From positions 5,126,501 to 5,190,500 of the forward strand of contig NZ_CP068985.1 in the NCBI RefSeq assembly GCF_019397265.1: 64,000 nucleotides of DNA, in the 5' to 3' direction. Shown here one piece after another: positions 47,335 through 54,193 of this stretch. The stretch comes from Nonomuraea coxensis DSM 45129. GTDB lineage: Bacteria; Actinomycetota; Actinomycetes; Streptosporangiales; Streptosporangiaceae. A program made the position numbers and the translations under genes. The notes under the pieces were generated by a model that saw nothing but the letters and a program-made list of their open reading frames with translations, was not told the DNA's origin and made no database searches. How positions within the stretch are numbered: the first letter of the stretch is position 1; each line of letters opens with the position of its first letter.

Positions 47335-48609
47335 ATGGCCGAAGCGCTGAAGGCGGCGGAGAAGGTCGTCGGTAAGGGTGTCGGTAAGGGTAAGGAGACC
47401 CTCGGCAAGACGCCGGTCGTCGGCAAGGCGGCCTCGAAGCTGCCGACAGGACAGCTCACCTCAGCCCTGCGGCGGCTGGGGGTGGTCGCGGCCGAGCGGG
47501 CGCTGTCGTCGGTGATCGGCAAGGTCGAGGGCATGAACGGGCGGCTGAACGACTTCACGCCCGGCGGCTCGGGCGGCGGCTCCGGAGGCGGCTCGGAGGG
47601 CGGCTCGGGAGGCGGGTTGCTCGGCGGCGCCGCAAGCAAGCTGCTCGGCGGCTCCGGAGGCGGGTCGATCGGCGGTTCGACGCTTGCCGGGGCGGCGAAA
47701 GGCGCCATCAAGGGCGTGTTCGGCAAGATCTTCAAGCGCGGCAAGGGCTCGGGCGGCAAGACGCTCAAGGTCACCAACATCGTCGAGACGATCGACATCG
47801 GGGCGCCGCGCCGGATCGTCTACAACCAGTGGACGCAGTTCAGGGACTTCCCGACGTTCATGAAGAAGGTCGAGAACATCGACCAGCAGGCCGACGAGAG
47901 ACTGGCCTGGAAGGCTCAGGTCTTCTGGTCCCACCGGAACTGGCGCGCCAAGATCCTGGAGCAGGTGCCGGACGAGCGGATCATCTGGCGGTCGGAGGGC
48001 GACAAGGGGTACGTGGACGGCTCGGTCACCTTCCACGAGCTCACGCCCGACCTGACCCGCGTCGTGGTGATCCTCGAGTACTACCCGAAGGGTCTGTTCG
48101 AGCACACCGGCAACCTGTGGCGTGCCCAGGGACGGCGGGTGCGGCTGGAGCTGAAGCACTTCGCCCGGCACGTCATGTCCCACGTGATGCTGAACCCCGA
48201 GGAGATGGCCGAGGACGGCTGGCGGGGCAAGATCCACGAGGGCGAAGTAAGCGAGGCGACCGAGGAGGAAGGCGCCCCCGGAGAGGAAGAGGAAGAAGAG
48301 GAAGGCGCCGAAGAGGCGGCGCCTGAGGAGGAAGAGCCCGAGGAAGAGGAGCCCGAAGGCGAAGAGCCTGAAGAGGAGCCTGAAGAGGAAGAGCCCGAAG
48401 AGGAGGAGCCTGAGGAGGAGGAGCCCGAAGAGGAGGAGCCCGAAGAGGAGGAGCCCGAAGAGGAGGAGGAGCCTGAGGAAGAGGAGCCCGAGGAGCCTGA
48501 GGAGCCGGAGGAGCGGTCGGCTGCTGAGGGGAGGCGTGAGGTTCGGGCGGAGCCGCGCCGGGCGGGCAGGCCCAGGGAATCGATGCGCCCGGTCCGCCGC
48601 AGGTCCTGA
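47335..48609 (+). CDS. GvpZ-like SRPBCC protein with long acidic tail
   Basis: A 424-residue protein. The start is either the ATG at 47335 (GGGAG 9 nt upstream) or the overlapping GTG at 47326. An N-terminal Lys/Gly-rich helix (KVVGKGVGKGKETLGKTP) and a Gly/Ser linker (residues about 77-125) lead to an SRPBCC domain (VTNIVETIDIGAPRRIVYNQ, WTQFRDFPTFMKKVENIDQQ). The C-terminal about 110 residues are an extreme Glu/Pro repeat ending in a basic tail (RRAGRPRESMRPVRRRS). Homologues occur in actinomycete gas vesicle clusters. The stop is 2 bases before the GvpF/L start. The role is unknown. Confidence 0.75.
   Translation: MAEALKAAEKVVGKGVGKGKETLGKTPVVGKAASKLPTGQLTSALRRLGVVAAERALSSVIGKVEGMNGRLNDFTPGGSGGGSGGGSEGGSGGGLLGGAASKLLGGSGGGSIGGSTLAGAAKGAIKGVFGKIFKRGKGSGGKTLKVTNIVETIDIGAPRRIVYNQWTQFRDFPTFMKKVENIDQQADERLAWKAQVFWSHRNWRAKILEQVPDERIIWRSEGDKGYVDGSVTFHELTPDLTRVVVILEYYPKGLFEHTGNLWRAQGRRVRLELKHFARHVMSHVMLNPEEMAEDGWRGKIHEGEVSEATEEEGAPGEEEEEEEGAEEAAPEEEEPEEEEPEGEEPEEEPEEEEPEEEEPEEEEPEEEEPEEEEPEEEEEPEEEEPEEPEEPEERSAAEGRREVRAEPRRAGRPRESMRPVRRRS
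48262..48513 (+). repeat. acidic low-complexity repeat (15-bp unit)
   Basis: A Glu-rich stretch in the SRPBCC gene built largely from the 15-bp unit CCCGAAGAGGAGGAG with variants, encoding Pro-Glu-Glu-Glu-Glu pentads. Units near 48425-48470 are nearly identical, pointing to slippage-type expansion. Confidence 0.85.
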
Positions 48610-48611
48610 CC

Positions 48612-49268
48612 ATGGCGGTCCAGAGCGAGCAGAGGCAGGGCGCGCGCCCCCGGGCGCCCGCCCTGTACGTGTACGGCATCATCCCGGCCGACGTCGAGGT
48701 GGACGAGCAGGCGCACGGCGTCGGCGGGCCCGGCACCGTGCAGGTGATCCGCCACCGTGAGATCGCCGCCCTGGTGAGCGAGACGGACCGGTCCACCGGC
48801 GCCACGGACGACGACGAGCCCGCCGGCGGGGATGCGCACGAGGACCTGCTGGACGCCACCGCCGCCGAGGTCCCGGTGGTGCCGCTCCCCTCCGGGACGA
48901 TCGTCCCGGACCGGGCGACGGTCCTGGAGGAGTTGCTGAAGCCGCGTCACGACGAGTTCGCCCGGGCGCTCCGCGAGCTGGAGGGGCGGGCCGAGTACCT
49001 GGTCGAGCTGCGCTACGCCGAGTCCGGACGGCCGTCGGAGCCCGACGTGCGTGCCCTGGTCGAGGCGCTGGCCCCGGTGTCGGTGCGCCTGTCGCCGACC
49101 CGGCCGACGGGCAGGCGGGACACGGCCAGGCTGGCGGTCCTCGCCGAGACCGGCCGGGCCGGCGAGCTGGAGCGCGCCCTGGACACGCTGGCCGAACGCT
49201 GGGCGGGCCGGATCGACCTGCGCCTGTTCGGCCCGCTGGCCCCGTACGACTTCACGCCGGCCCGCTGA
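48612..49268 (+). CDS. GvpL/GvpF-family gas vesicle protein
   Basis: A 218-residue GvpL/GvpF protein. These are essential accessory proteins that interact with the structural protein GvpA during gas vesicle assembly. The N-terminal beta domain has ALYVYGIIPADVEVDEQAHG and HREIAALVSETDRS, followed by VPLPSGTIVPDRATVLEELL. The C-terminal domain ends GRIDLRLFGPLAPYDFTPAR, a hallmark of the family. It follows the GvpZ-like gene by 2 bases. No gvpA, gvpG, gvpK, gvpJ or gvpS is within the window, so the cluster is incomplete here. Confidence 0.88.
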   Translation: MAVQSEQRQGARPRAPALYVYGIIPADVEVDEQAHGVGGPGTVQVIRHREIAALVSETDRSTGATDDDEPAGGDAHEDLLDATAAEVPVVPLPSGTIVPDRATVLEELLKPRHDEFARALRELEGRAEYLVELRYAESGRPSEPDVRALVEALAPVSVRLSPTRPTGRRDTARLAVLAETGRAGELERALDTLAERWAGRIDLRLFGPLAPYDFTPAR

Positions 49269-49281
49269 GGCCGGCCGGGGG

Positions 49282-50193
49282 TCAGCGGGAGGCGGCCAGG
49301 CGGTTGGTGAGCAGCGCCTCCATGACGGCTTGCGCGGCGGGCAGCAGGTTGGCGGCCTGCGCGAGCACGCGCGAGGCGGGCCCGTCGACGACGGCGGCCT
49401 CGACCTCGGCCCCACGGCGGAGCGGCAGGTGGTGCAGGAAGATCGGGTCGGGCCCGGCGGCGGCGAGCAGGTCGGCGGTGACCCGGTAGGGGGCGAGCCC
49501 CGCCGTCGCCGCCCTGGAGACGGGCCACGCTCCGGTGCAGACGGCGTCGGCCTCCTTGACGGCCTCGTACGGGTCGGGCGTGACGATGACCCTTCCGCCG
49601 CCGGAGGCGGCCTCCTCGGCCCTGGCCAGGACGGCGGGGTCGGGGCCGGCGCCTTCGGGGGCCGCGACGGCCAGGGTCAGGCCGGTCAGGGCGACGGCCT
49701 CGATGAGGCTGTGGGTGACGTTCGAGGCCGGGCCGACGCAGGCGAGCTTGCGGCCCCGCAGGTCGCCGAGGTGCTCGCGGAGCGTCATGAGGTCGGCGAG
49801 GGCCTGGAGCGGGTGGTGGTCGTCGGTCAGCGCGTTGAGCACCGGCACGTGCGCCGCCCGCGCGAACCTGACCGCCTCGGCGTCGTCACAGATCTGCAGC
49901 ACCACGAGCGCCGTGTACGCGCCGATCACCTGTGACGGCTCCCCCAGCCGTCCCACGCGGCCGGGCCGGCGCGGGTCGGGCCCGGCGTGCAGCGGGGTCC
50001 CGCCGAGCCGGGAGACGGCGGTCTCGATCGGGACGCGGATCCGGGCGCACGGCCGGGCGCAGTACATCAGCACGGTACGCCGGCGCAGCAGCCCGGGCGC
50101 CGCGAGCGGCCGGGCCTTGAAGTGGTCGGCACGGTCGAGCAGGAACCGCAGCTCGTGCCGGTCCAGGCCGGCGATGCGCAGCAGGTGCCTCAC
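49282..50193 (-). CDS. ornithine carbamoyltransferase-like protein with degenerate active site
   Basis: A 303-residue member of the aspartate/ornithine carbamoyltransferase superfamily from a GTG with GAGGAG 9 nt upstream. The fold is clear (DDHHPLQALADLMTLREHLG, KLACVGPASNVTHSLIEAVA). The carbamoyl-phosphate signature STRTR is replaced by CARIR (residues 49-53), and the HCLP motif is HHLP (254-257). The HPxQ motif is HPLQ (127-130). Catalysis of the standard reaction is therefore doubtful; it may act on another carbamoyl donor/acceptor or be regulatory. It is convergent with the gvpF/L gene (13 bases). Confidence 0.8.
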   Translation of the reverse strand: MRHLLRIAGLDRHELRFLLDRADHFKARPLAAPGLLRRRTVLMYCARPCARIRVPIETAVSRLGGTPLHAGPDPRRPGRVGRLGEPSQVIGAYTALVVLQICDDAEAVRFARAAHVPVLNALTDDHHPLQALADLMTLREHLGDLRGRKLACVGPASNVTHSLIEAVALTGLTLAVAAPEGAGPDPAVLARAEEAASGGGRVIVTPDPYEAVKEADAVCTGAWPVSRAATAGLAPYRVTADLLAAAGPDPIFLHHLPLRRGAEVEAAVVDGPASRVLAQAANLLPAAQAVMEALLTNRLAASR

Positions 50194-50307
50194 AGGGGCC
50201 GCTCCTCTCGGCGGGCGACGCGGGTGAAGGGGTCGCCATCCCAGCACACCACTGGGCCTACCCACGGGTACGGAGGCTAAGGAATCCAAATGGACGGACT
50301 TTCGTCC

Positions 50308-50483
50308 CTACGGCATCCGGAAGGTGAAAACGCAGGTGCCGGTGGGGACGGAGGCGGTCAGCCGTACGCGATGGACGGTCTCCCAGCGGCCGTCGTGGCC
50401 GCGTACCTCCAGCTCTTCCAGGATCGGCCGGCCGCCCGCGCGCAGGACGAAGTGGCCGAGGTCGAGGTGGTTGTGGGGCCCGG
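50308..50483 (-). pseudogene. C-terminal gene remnant, probably a carbohydrate-active enzyme
   Basis: The minus-strand frame ending at a TAG at 50308-50310 has coding-type GC3. It translates to DLGHFVLRAGGRPILEELEV followed by DGRWETVHRVRLTASVPTG and CVFTFRMP. The composition and the beta-rich sequence suggest the last domain of a larger secreted or glycosidase-type enzyme. It has no start and breaks off near 50483, where a plus-strand fragment begins. Confidence 0.4.
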
Positions 50484-50486
50484 CGC

Positions 50487-50770
50487 TGTTCAAGCGGGGC
50501 GGCGTGTACTTCATGCTGACCTGGGGCGCCACCGGCCGGCAGCCCAACCAGGCCAGGCACGCCACCGCGACCGCCATCACCGGCTCCTGGAGCCCCTGGC
50601 AGGACGTGGGTGACGCGACGACCTCCGGGTCGCAGCCGGCGTACGTGCTGCCGGTGCAGGGCATGTCCGGGACCTCGTACCTGTATCTGGGCGACAGGTG
50701 GGCCGGGGCGTGGGGCGGGCCGGTCAACGACTCGCGGTACAACCAGCAGTTCCTGCGCACCCCGCTGTAG
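50487..50770 (+). pseudogene. GH43-type glycosidase C-terminal remnant
   Basis: The plus-strand frame to the TAG at 50768 encodes LFKRGGVYFMLTWGATGRQP, ATAITGSWSPWQDVGDATTS, YVLPVQGMSGTSYLYLGDRW and AGAWGGPVNDSRY. This matches the end of the beta-propeller of GH43 galactan/arabinan-type hydrolases. Only about 94 residues survive of an enzyme normally over 400. The frame is open further upstream but that part is antisense to the other fragment. Confidence 0.6.
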
Positions 50771-50833
50771 GGCGGCGGCTCACCCCCAGAAGCGGTCATG
50801 CCCTGGTCAAAGGCCCACCCCCACCCGAATCGG

Positions 50834-50865
50834 CACAATTTGTGACGTTAGAGTGACAAATTGTG
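50834..50865. promoter_or_regulatory. inverted-repeat operator over promoter and start codon of the opine-type operon
   Basis: CACAATTTGT (50834-50843) and ACAAATTGTG (50856-50865) are a perfect 10-bp inverted repeat with a 12-nt spacer. The spacer holds TAGAGT (50849-50854), a -10-like element, and the right arm includes the GTG start at 50863. A dimeric repressor bound here would block both transcription and access to the start of a leaderless mRNA. It is notably AT-rich for this genome. Confidence 0.6.
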
Positions 50866-51804
50866 AACGAGAAGCTCGTGGAAATAGCCTGGCCCGGCCT
50901 CGGTGTCACCGTGGCCGCCGAACTCGACCAGCGGAACCCGGCCCTCGCCCAGTGCTTCTGGGACGCGCTGCCCTACCGCAGCCTGCAAGGTCACGCCCTG
51001 GTCGCCGGCCATCACCTCTACCACGTCGCACCGGTCCACTCGCTGCTGCACGCGCCCGCGGAGCACCGCGTGGACCGGCGCACCGTCCCGGACGGGACCC
51101 TGTTCTGCTCGCGGCTGCAGCATCTCGGCATCAAGTACGGCGAGCTCACCGAACCCATGACCGCCACACCCATCGGCCAGGTGCTGCCGGAGCACCTGGA
51201 CGCCCTGATCGAGGCGGGCCGCGAGGTCTGGCGGGCCGTCTACACCACCAAGGAGCCCGTCATCGCCGAGGTGCGCCGCGCCGGAGAGTCCGGCGGCCAC
51301 CGGCTGCCCCGGCTCCCGGTCGGCGACCCGCAGGTCAACGCGCTCATCACCGACGTGCACGCCGAGACCGAACGCATCTGGCTCGACCCGCCGCGCGAGC
51401 TGGTGGACCTGCACGAAGGCCGCATCGCCTCCCGCGCGGGCAGCTACGAGACGGTCCTGACCACGCTGCTGTTCGTCAACGGCGAGACCCGGCCGCTCGG
51501 CTACAGCTGCTACGGCGGCCTCGTCCGCGCGGCCATCGAGGGCATGCCGATGCCGTGGCTGCGGCAGATGACCCGGCTGCTGGCCCACACCCCGGCGGAG
51601 TTCCTCGGCTACTGCGGCCTGGACACGCTCTGGGGCTTCACCCGGCGGCTCCTGGACAACCTCGACCGCGTCAACGACCACGTCGACTTCATGTCCGTGA
51701 TGGCCACCATGGCCCTCTACTGCAACTGCCTCGGCGGGTGGAACCTGCACCTGTTCCCGTGGGAGGCGGGCGACAGCCTGCGCCGCGTGGAGGCCCACGT
51801 ATGA
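50863..51804 (+). CDS. cucumopine synthase-like protein
   Basis: A 313-residue protein from a GTG that is probably leaderless. The N-terminal about 140 residues look like a cyclophilin-like beta-barrel (EIAWPGLGVTVAAELDQRNP, YRSLQGHALVAGHHLYHVAP). The C-terminal half is helical (MPWLRQMTRLLAHTPAEFLG, YCGLDTLWGFTRRLLDNLDR) and resembles the cucumopine synthase C-terminal bundle. Agrobacterium cucumopine/mikimopine synthases condense L-histidine with 2-oxoglutarate to an imidazopyridine opine by a Pictet-Spengler-type reaction. The gene overlaps the FAD oxidase gene (ATGA). A different amine or keto acid substrate is quite possible. Family assignment is from memory of the pattern, not a search. 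Confidence 0.6.
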   Translation: MNEKLVEIAWPGLGVTVAAELDQRNPALAQCFWDALPYRSLQGHALVAGHHLYHVAPVHSLLHAPAEHRVDRRTVPDGTLFCSRLQHLGIKYGELTEPMTATPIGQVLPEHLDALIEAGREVWRAVYTTKEPVIAEVRRAGESGGHRLPRLPVGDPQVNALITDVHAETERIWLDPPRELVDLHEGRIASRAGSYETVLTTLLFVNGETRPLGYSCYGGLVRAAIEGMPMPWLRQMTRLLAHTPAEFLGYCGLDTLWGFTRRLLDNLDRVNDHVDFMSVMATMALYCNCLGGWNLHLFPWEAGDSLRRVEAHV

Positions 51805-52892
51805 CCGACACGCGCGTGGCGGTGATCGGCGGCGGCGTCATCGGCCTGTCGATCGCCTACCACCTCGCGGAGGCCGGGGTCGAGACGACGCTGCTCGAAC
51901 GCGGCGCGCTCGGCTCCGGCGCCTCGCGCGCCACCGCCGACGTGGTCCGGTCGTACTTCGCCGGCAACCCCGTCAGCTCGGCGCTGGCCGTACGGAGCCT
52001 GGAGGCCTACCGGGCCTTCCCGGTCCGGCCGGGGACCGACCTGCCGCTGCGGCAGGTCGGCTACCTCGTCCTGTTCTCCGCGCCCGAGCAGGTCGCCGCC
52101 TTCGAGGCCGACCTGCCCGCGCAGCGGCGGGCGGGCGTGGACGTCCGGCTCATCGGCGTGGAGGAGGCCAGGGAGCGCAACCCGCTCCTCGGCGACCTGC
52201 CGCTGCTGGCCGCCGCCTGGTCGCCGCAGGCGTACGTCTCCGACACCGCCGCCATCGTCACCGCCTACGCCGAGGCGGCCCGGCGCTCCGGCGCCACGCT
52301 GCTCACCGGCCGCCCCGTCTCCAGGATCGACTCCGCGGCCGGGCGGGTGTTCACCGAGGACGGCGGCGAGCTGACGGCCGAGGCGGTCATCTGCGCGGCC
52401 GGCGCCTGGTCGCCCGCCCTCGTCCGCGGCGCGGGCGTGGACCTGCCGATGACCGCGCCCATCGAGCAGGAGCTGCTGGTCACCGACCCGCTGCCGCCCG
52501 GCACGCCGGAGATCCCGTGCACCCTGCACGCGGCGAGCGGCCTGCTGTCGCGCACCCGCGGCGACCGGCTGCTCGTCGGCATGGGGTACCCGGGTCCCGA
52601 CCGGGAGGCGTGGCGGCGCGAGGTGGCGGAGCGGTTCGCGGAGACGTACCCGGGTCTGGCGGAGCTGGACCTGCACCCGGCCGTCACCGGGCTGCGCGAC
52701 GCCAGCCCGGACCGGCGCGCCTTCATCGGCCACCTGCCGGGGCCGCCCGCGTTCCTGTACGCCACCGGCTTCTCCGGGCACGGCCTGTGCAACGCGCCGG
52801 CCGCCGGCGAGCTCGTCCGCGACCTCTACCTCGACCAGGACCCCGGCATCGACATGACCGCGTTCGCGGTCGGCAGACAACGAACGGGATGA
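51801..52892 (+). CDS. FAD-dependent amine/amino acid oxidase (DAO family)
   Basis: A 363-residue flavoprotein of the D-amino acid oxidase/sarcosine oxidase family. The N-terminal Rossmann motif is VAVIGGGVIGLSIAYHLAEA, followed by an acidic residue binding ribose (TTLLERGALGSGASRA). The middle has AVICAAGAWSPALVRGAGVD and the C-terminus FLYATGFSGHGLCNAPAAGE, typical of this family. It should oxidise a C-N bond of a secondary amine or amino acid, giving an imine and H2O2. It sits between the cucumopine synthase-like gene (overlap) and a P450 gene (3 bases), so a tetrahydropyridine-type ring is a plausible substrate. Confidence 0.88.
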   Translation: MTDTRVAVIGGGVIGLSIAYHLAEAGVETTLLERGALGSGASRATADVVRSYFAGNPVSSALAVRSLEAYRAFPVRPGTDLPLRQVGYLVLFSAPEQVAAFEADLPAQRRAGVDVRLIGVEEARERNPLLGDLPLLAAAWSPQAYVSDTAAIVTAYAEAARRSGATLLTGRPVSRIDSAAGRVFTEDGGELTAEAVICAAGAWSPALVRGAGVDLPMTAPIEQELLVTDPLPPGTPEIPCTLHAASGLLSRTRGDRLLVGMGYPGPDREAWRREVAERFAETYPGLAELDLHPAVTGLRDASPDRRAFIGHLPGPPAFLYATGFSGHGLCNAPAAGELVRDLYLDQDPGIDMTAFAVGRQRTG

Positions 52893-52895
52893 CCC

Positions 52896-54122
52896 ATGAC
52901 CGAGCTCGTGCGTTTCATCATCGATCCCGCGGCCCAGGACCCGCACGCCGACGACGACCGGCTGCGCGCGGCCGGGCCGCTCGTGCCGGTGACCGCCGAG
53001 GGCGTCGACGCCTGGGCGGCCACCCGGTACGCGACCCTGATGACCGTCCTCACCCACCCCGACCTCACGAGGGAGATCCAGTACTGGGACCCTCTGGAAC
53101 GCTCCAAGCTGCCGCCGGGGACCGCCATCGACCGCATCGTCACCGACATCTCCATGCTGAACGCCGACGGCGAGGAGCACCGGCGGCTGCGCGCGCCGCT
53201 CACCGCCGCCTTCACCCCGCGCCGGGTGCAGCGCCTGCGGCCCACGATCGAGGCGCTGACCGGCGCGCTGATCGACGACCTCGCCACCCTGCCCGCGCAC
53301 GAGCCGGTGGACCTGCGGGCGCGCTTCGCCTATCCGCTGCCGCGTGACGTGATCTCCGAGATGATCGGCATCCCGCCGGCCCACCGGGAGCGGATGCACG
53401 AGCTGACCGACGCCGTCGCGCACGTCAGCGCGGACCTCGCGGACGGCCCGCGGGTGCGCGAGGAGCTGCGCGCGCTGCTGCGCCGCATCATCGAGGAGCG
53501 GCGGCGCTCGCCCGGCGAGGACATCATCACCGACCTGATCAGGCTGCGCGAGCAGGACGGGGGCAGGCTCTCCGAGGACGAGCTGTTCGCCACCATCGAC
53601 CTGCTGTTCATCGCCGGTCACGTGACGACGGTCAACCTCATCACCAACGCCGTCGGCGCCCTGCTGCACGAGCCCGGCCAGCTCACCCTGCTGCGCTCGG
53701 GCCGTTGCCCGTTCAGCGCGGCCGTGGAGGAGACGCTGCGCTGGGACTCGCCGGTCGCCTACTTCCCGTTCCGCTACGCCAAGCGCGACGTCGAGATCGA
53801 CGGCGTGCACCTGCGGGCGGGAGAGGCCGTGCTGGCCTGCTTCGCCTCCTCGGGACGGGACCCTGAGCGGTTCGGCGCGGACGCCGACCGCTTCGACCTC
53901 ACCGATCCGCCGGCCTCGCACCTGGCCTTCGGGCACGGGCCGCACTTCTGCCTGGGCGCGCCGCTGGCCAGGCTGGAGGCCGAGATCGCGCTGCGGGCCC
54001 TGTTCACGGCCTTCCCCGCGATCAGGGCCGCCGGGCCCCGGGAGGAGCTGCGCCAGATCGACACGCTGCTCGGCAACAGCACCCGTACGATGCCGGTCGT
54101 GCTCGGGCCCCGCGCCCGATAG
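52896..54122 (+). CDS. cytochrome P450 with atypical I-helix
   Basis: A 408-residue soluble bacterial P450. It has the ExxR motif (E279-T-L-R282) and the heme-binding loop FGHGPHFCLGAPLAR with Cys352 as axial ligand. The I-helix motif is AGHVTT (240-245): the normally acidic residue before the Thr pair is Val243, which alters the proton-delivery couple and may favour atypical chemistry. It is the last gene of the three-gene operon and is followed by a strong terminator. It needs a ferredoxin and reductase that are not encoded nearby. It probably tailors the product of the two upstream enzymes. Confidence 0.93.
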   Translation: MTELVRFIIDPAAQDPHADDDRLRAAGPLVPVTAEGVDAWAATRYATLMTVLTHPDLTREIQYWDPLERSKLPPGTAIDRIVTDISMLNADGEEHRRLRAPLTAAFTPRRVQRLRPTIEALTGALIDDLATLPAHEPVDLRARFAYPLPRDVISEMIGIPPAHRERMHELTDAVAHVSADLADGPRVREELRALLRRIIEERRRSPGEDIITDLIRLREQDGGRLSEDELFATIDLLFIAGHVTTVNLITNAVGALLHEPGQLTLLRSGRCPFSAAVEETLRWDSPVAYFPFRYAKRDVEIDGVHLRAGEAVLACFASSGRDPERFGADADRFDLTDPPASHLAFGHGPHFCLGAPLARLEAEIALRALFTAFPAIRAAGPREELRQIDTLLGNSTRTMPVVLGPRAR

Positions 54123-54127
54123 GCGTA

Positions 54128-54163
54128 GGGGGCGCCGGAGGAACGGGCTCCTCCGGCGCCCCC
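54128..54163. terminator. terminator of the opine-type operon
   Basis: GGGGGCGCCGGAGGA (54128-54142) and its exact complement (54149-54163) form a 15-bp stem with a 6-nt loop, 6 bases after the P450 stop. It also insulates manA. Confidence 0.85.
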
Positions 54164-54180
54164 GGCCGCCTTGGGGGCGA

Positions 54181-54186
54181 TAGCCT
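54181..54186 (+). promoter_or_regulatory. -10 element of manA, leaderless mRNA likely
   Basis: TAGCCT lies 7 nt before the GTG of manA and no Shine-Dalgarno is present. The -35 is not obvious and would overlap the upstream hairpin. Confidence 0.35.
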
Positions 54187-54193
54187 GCTTCAC

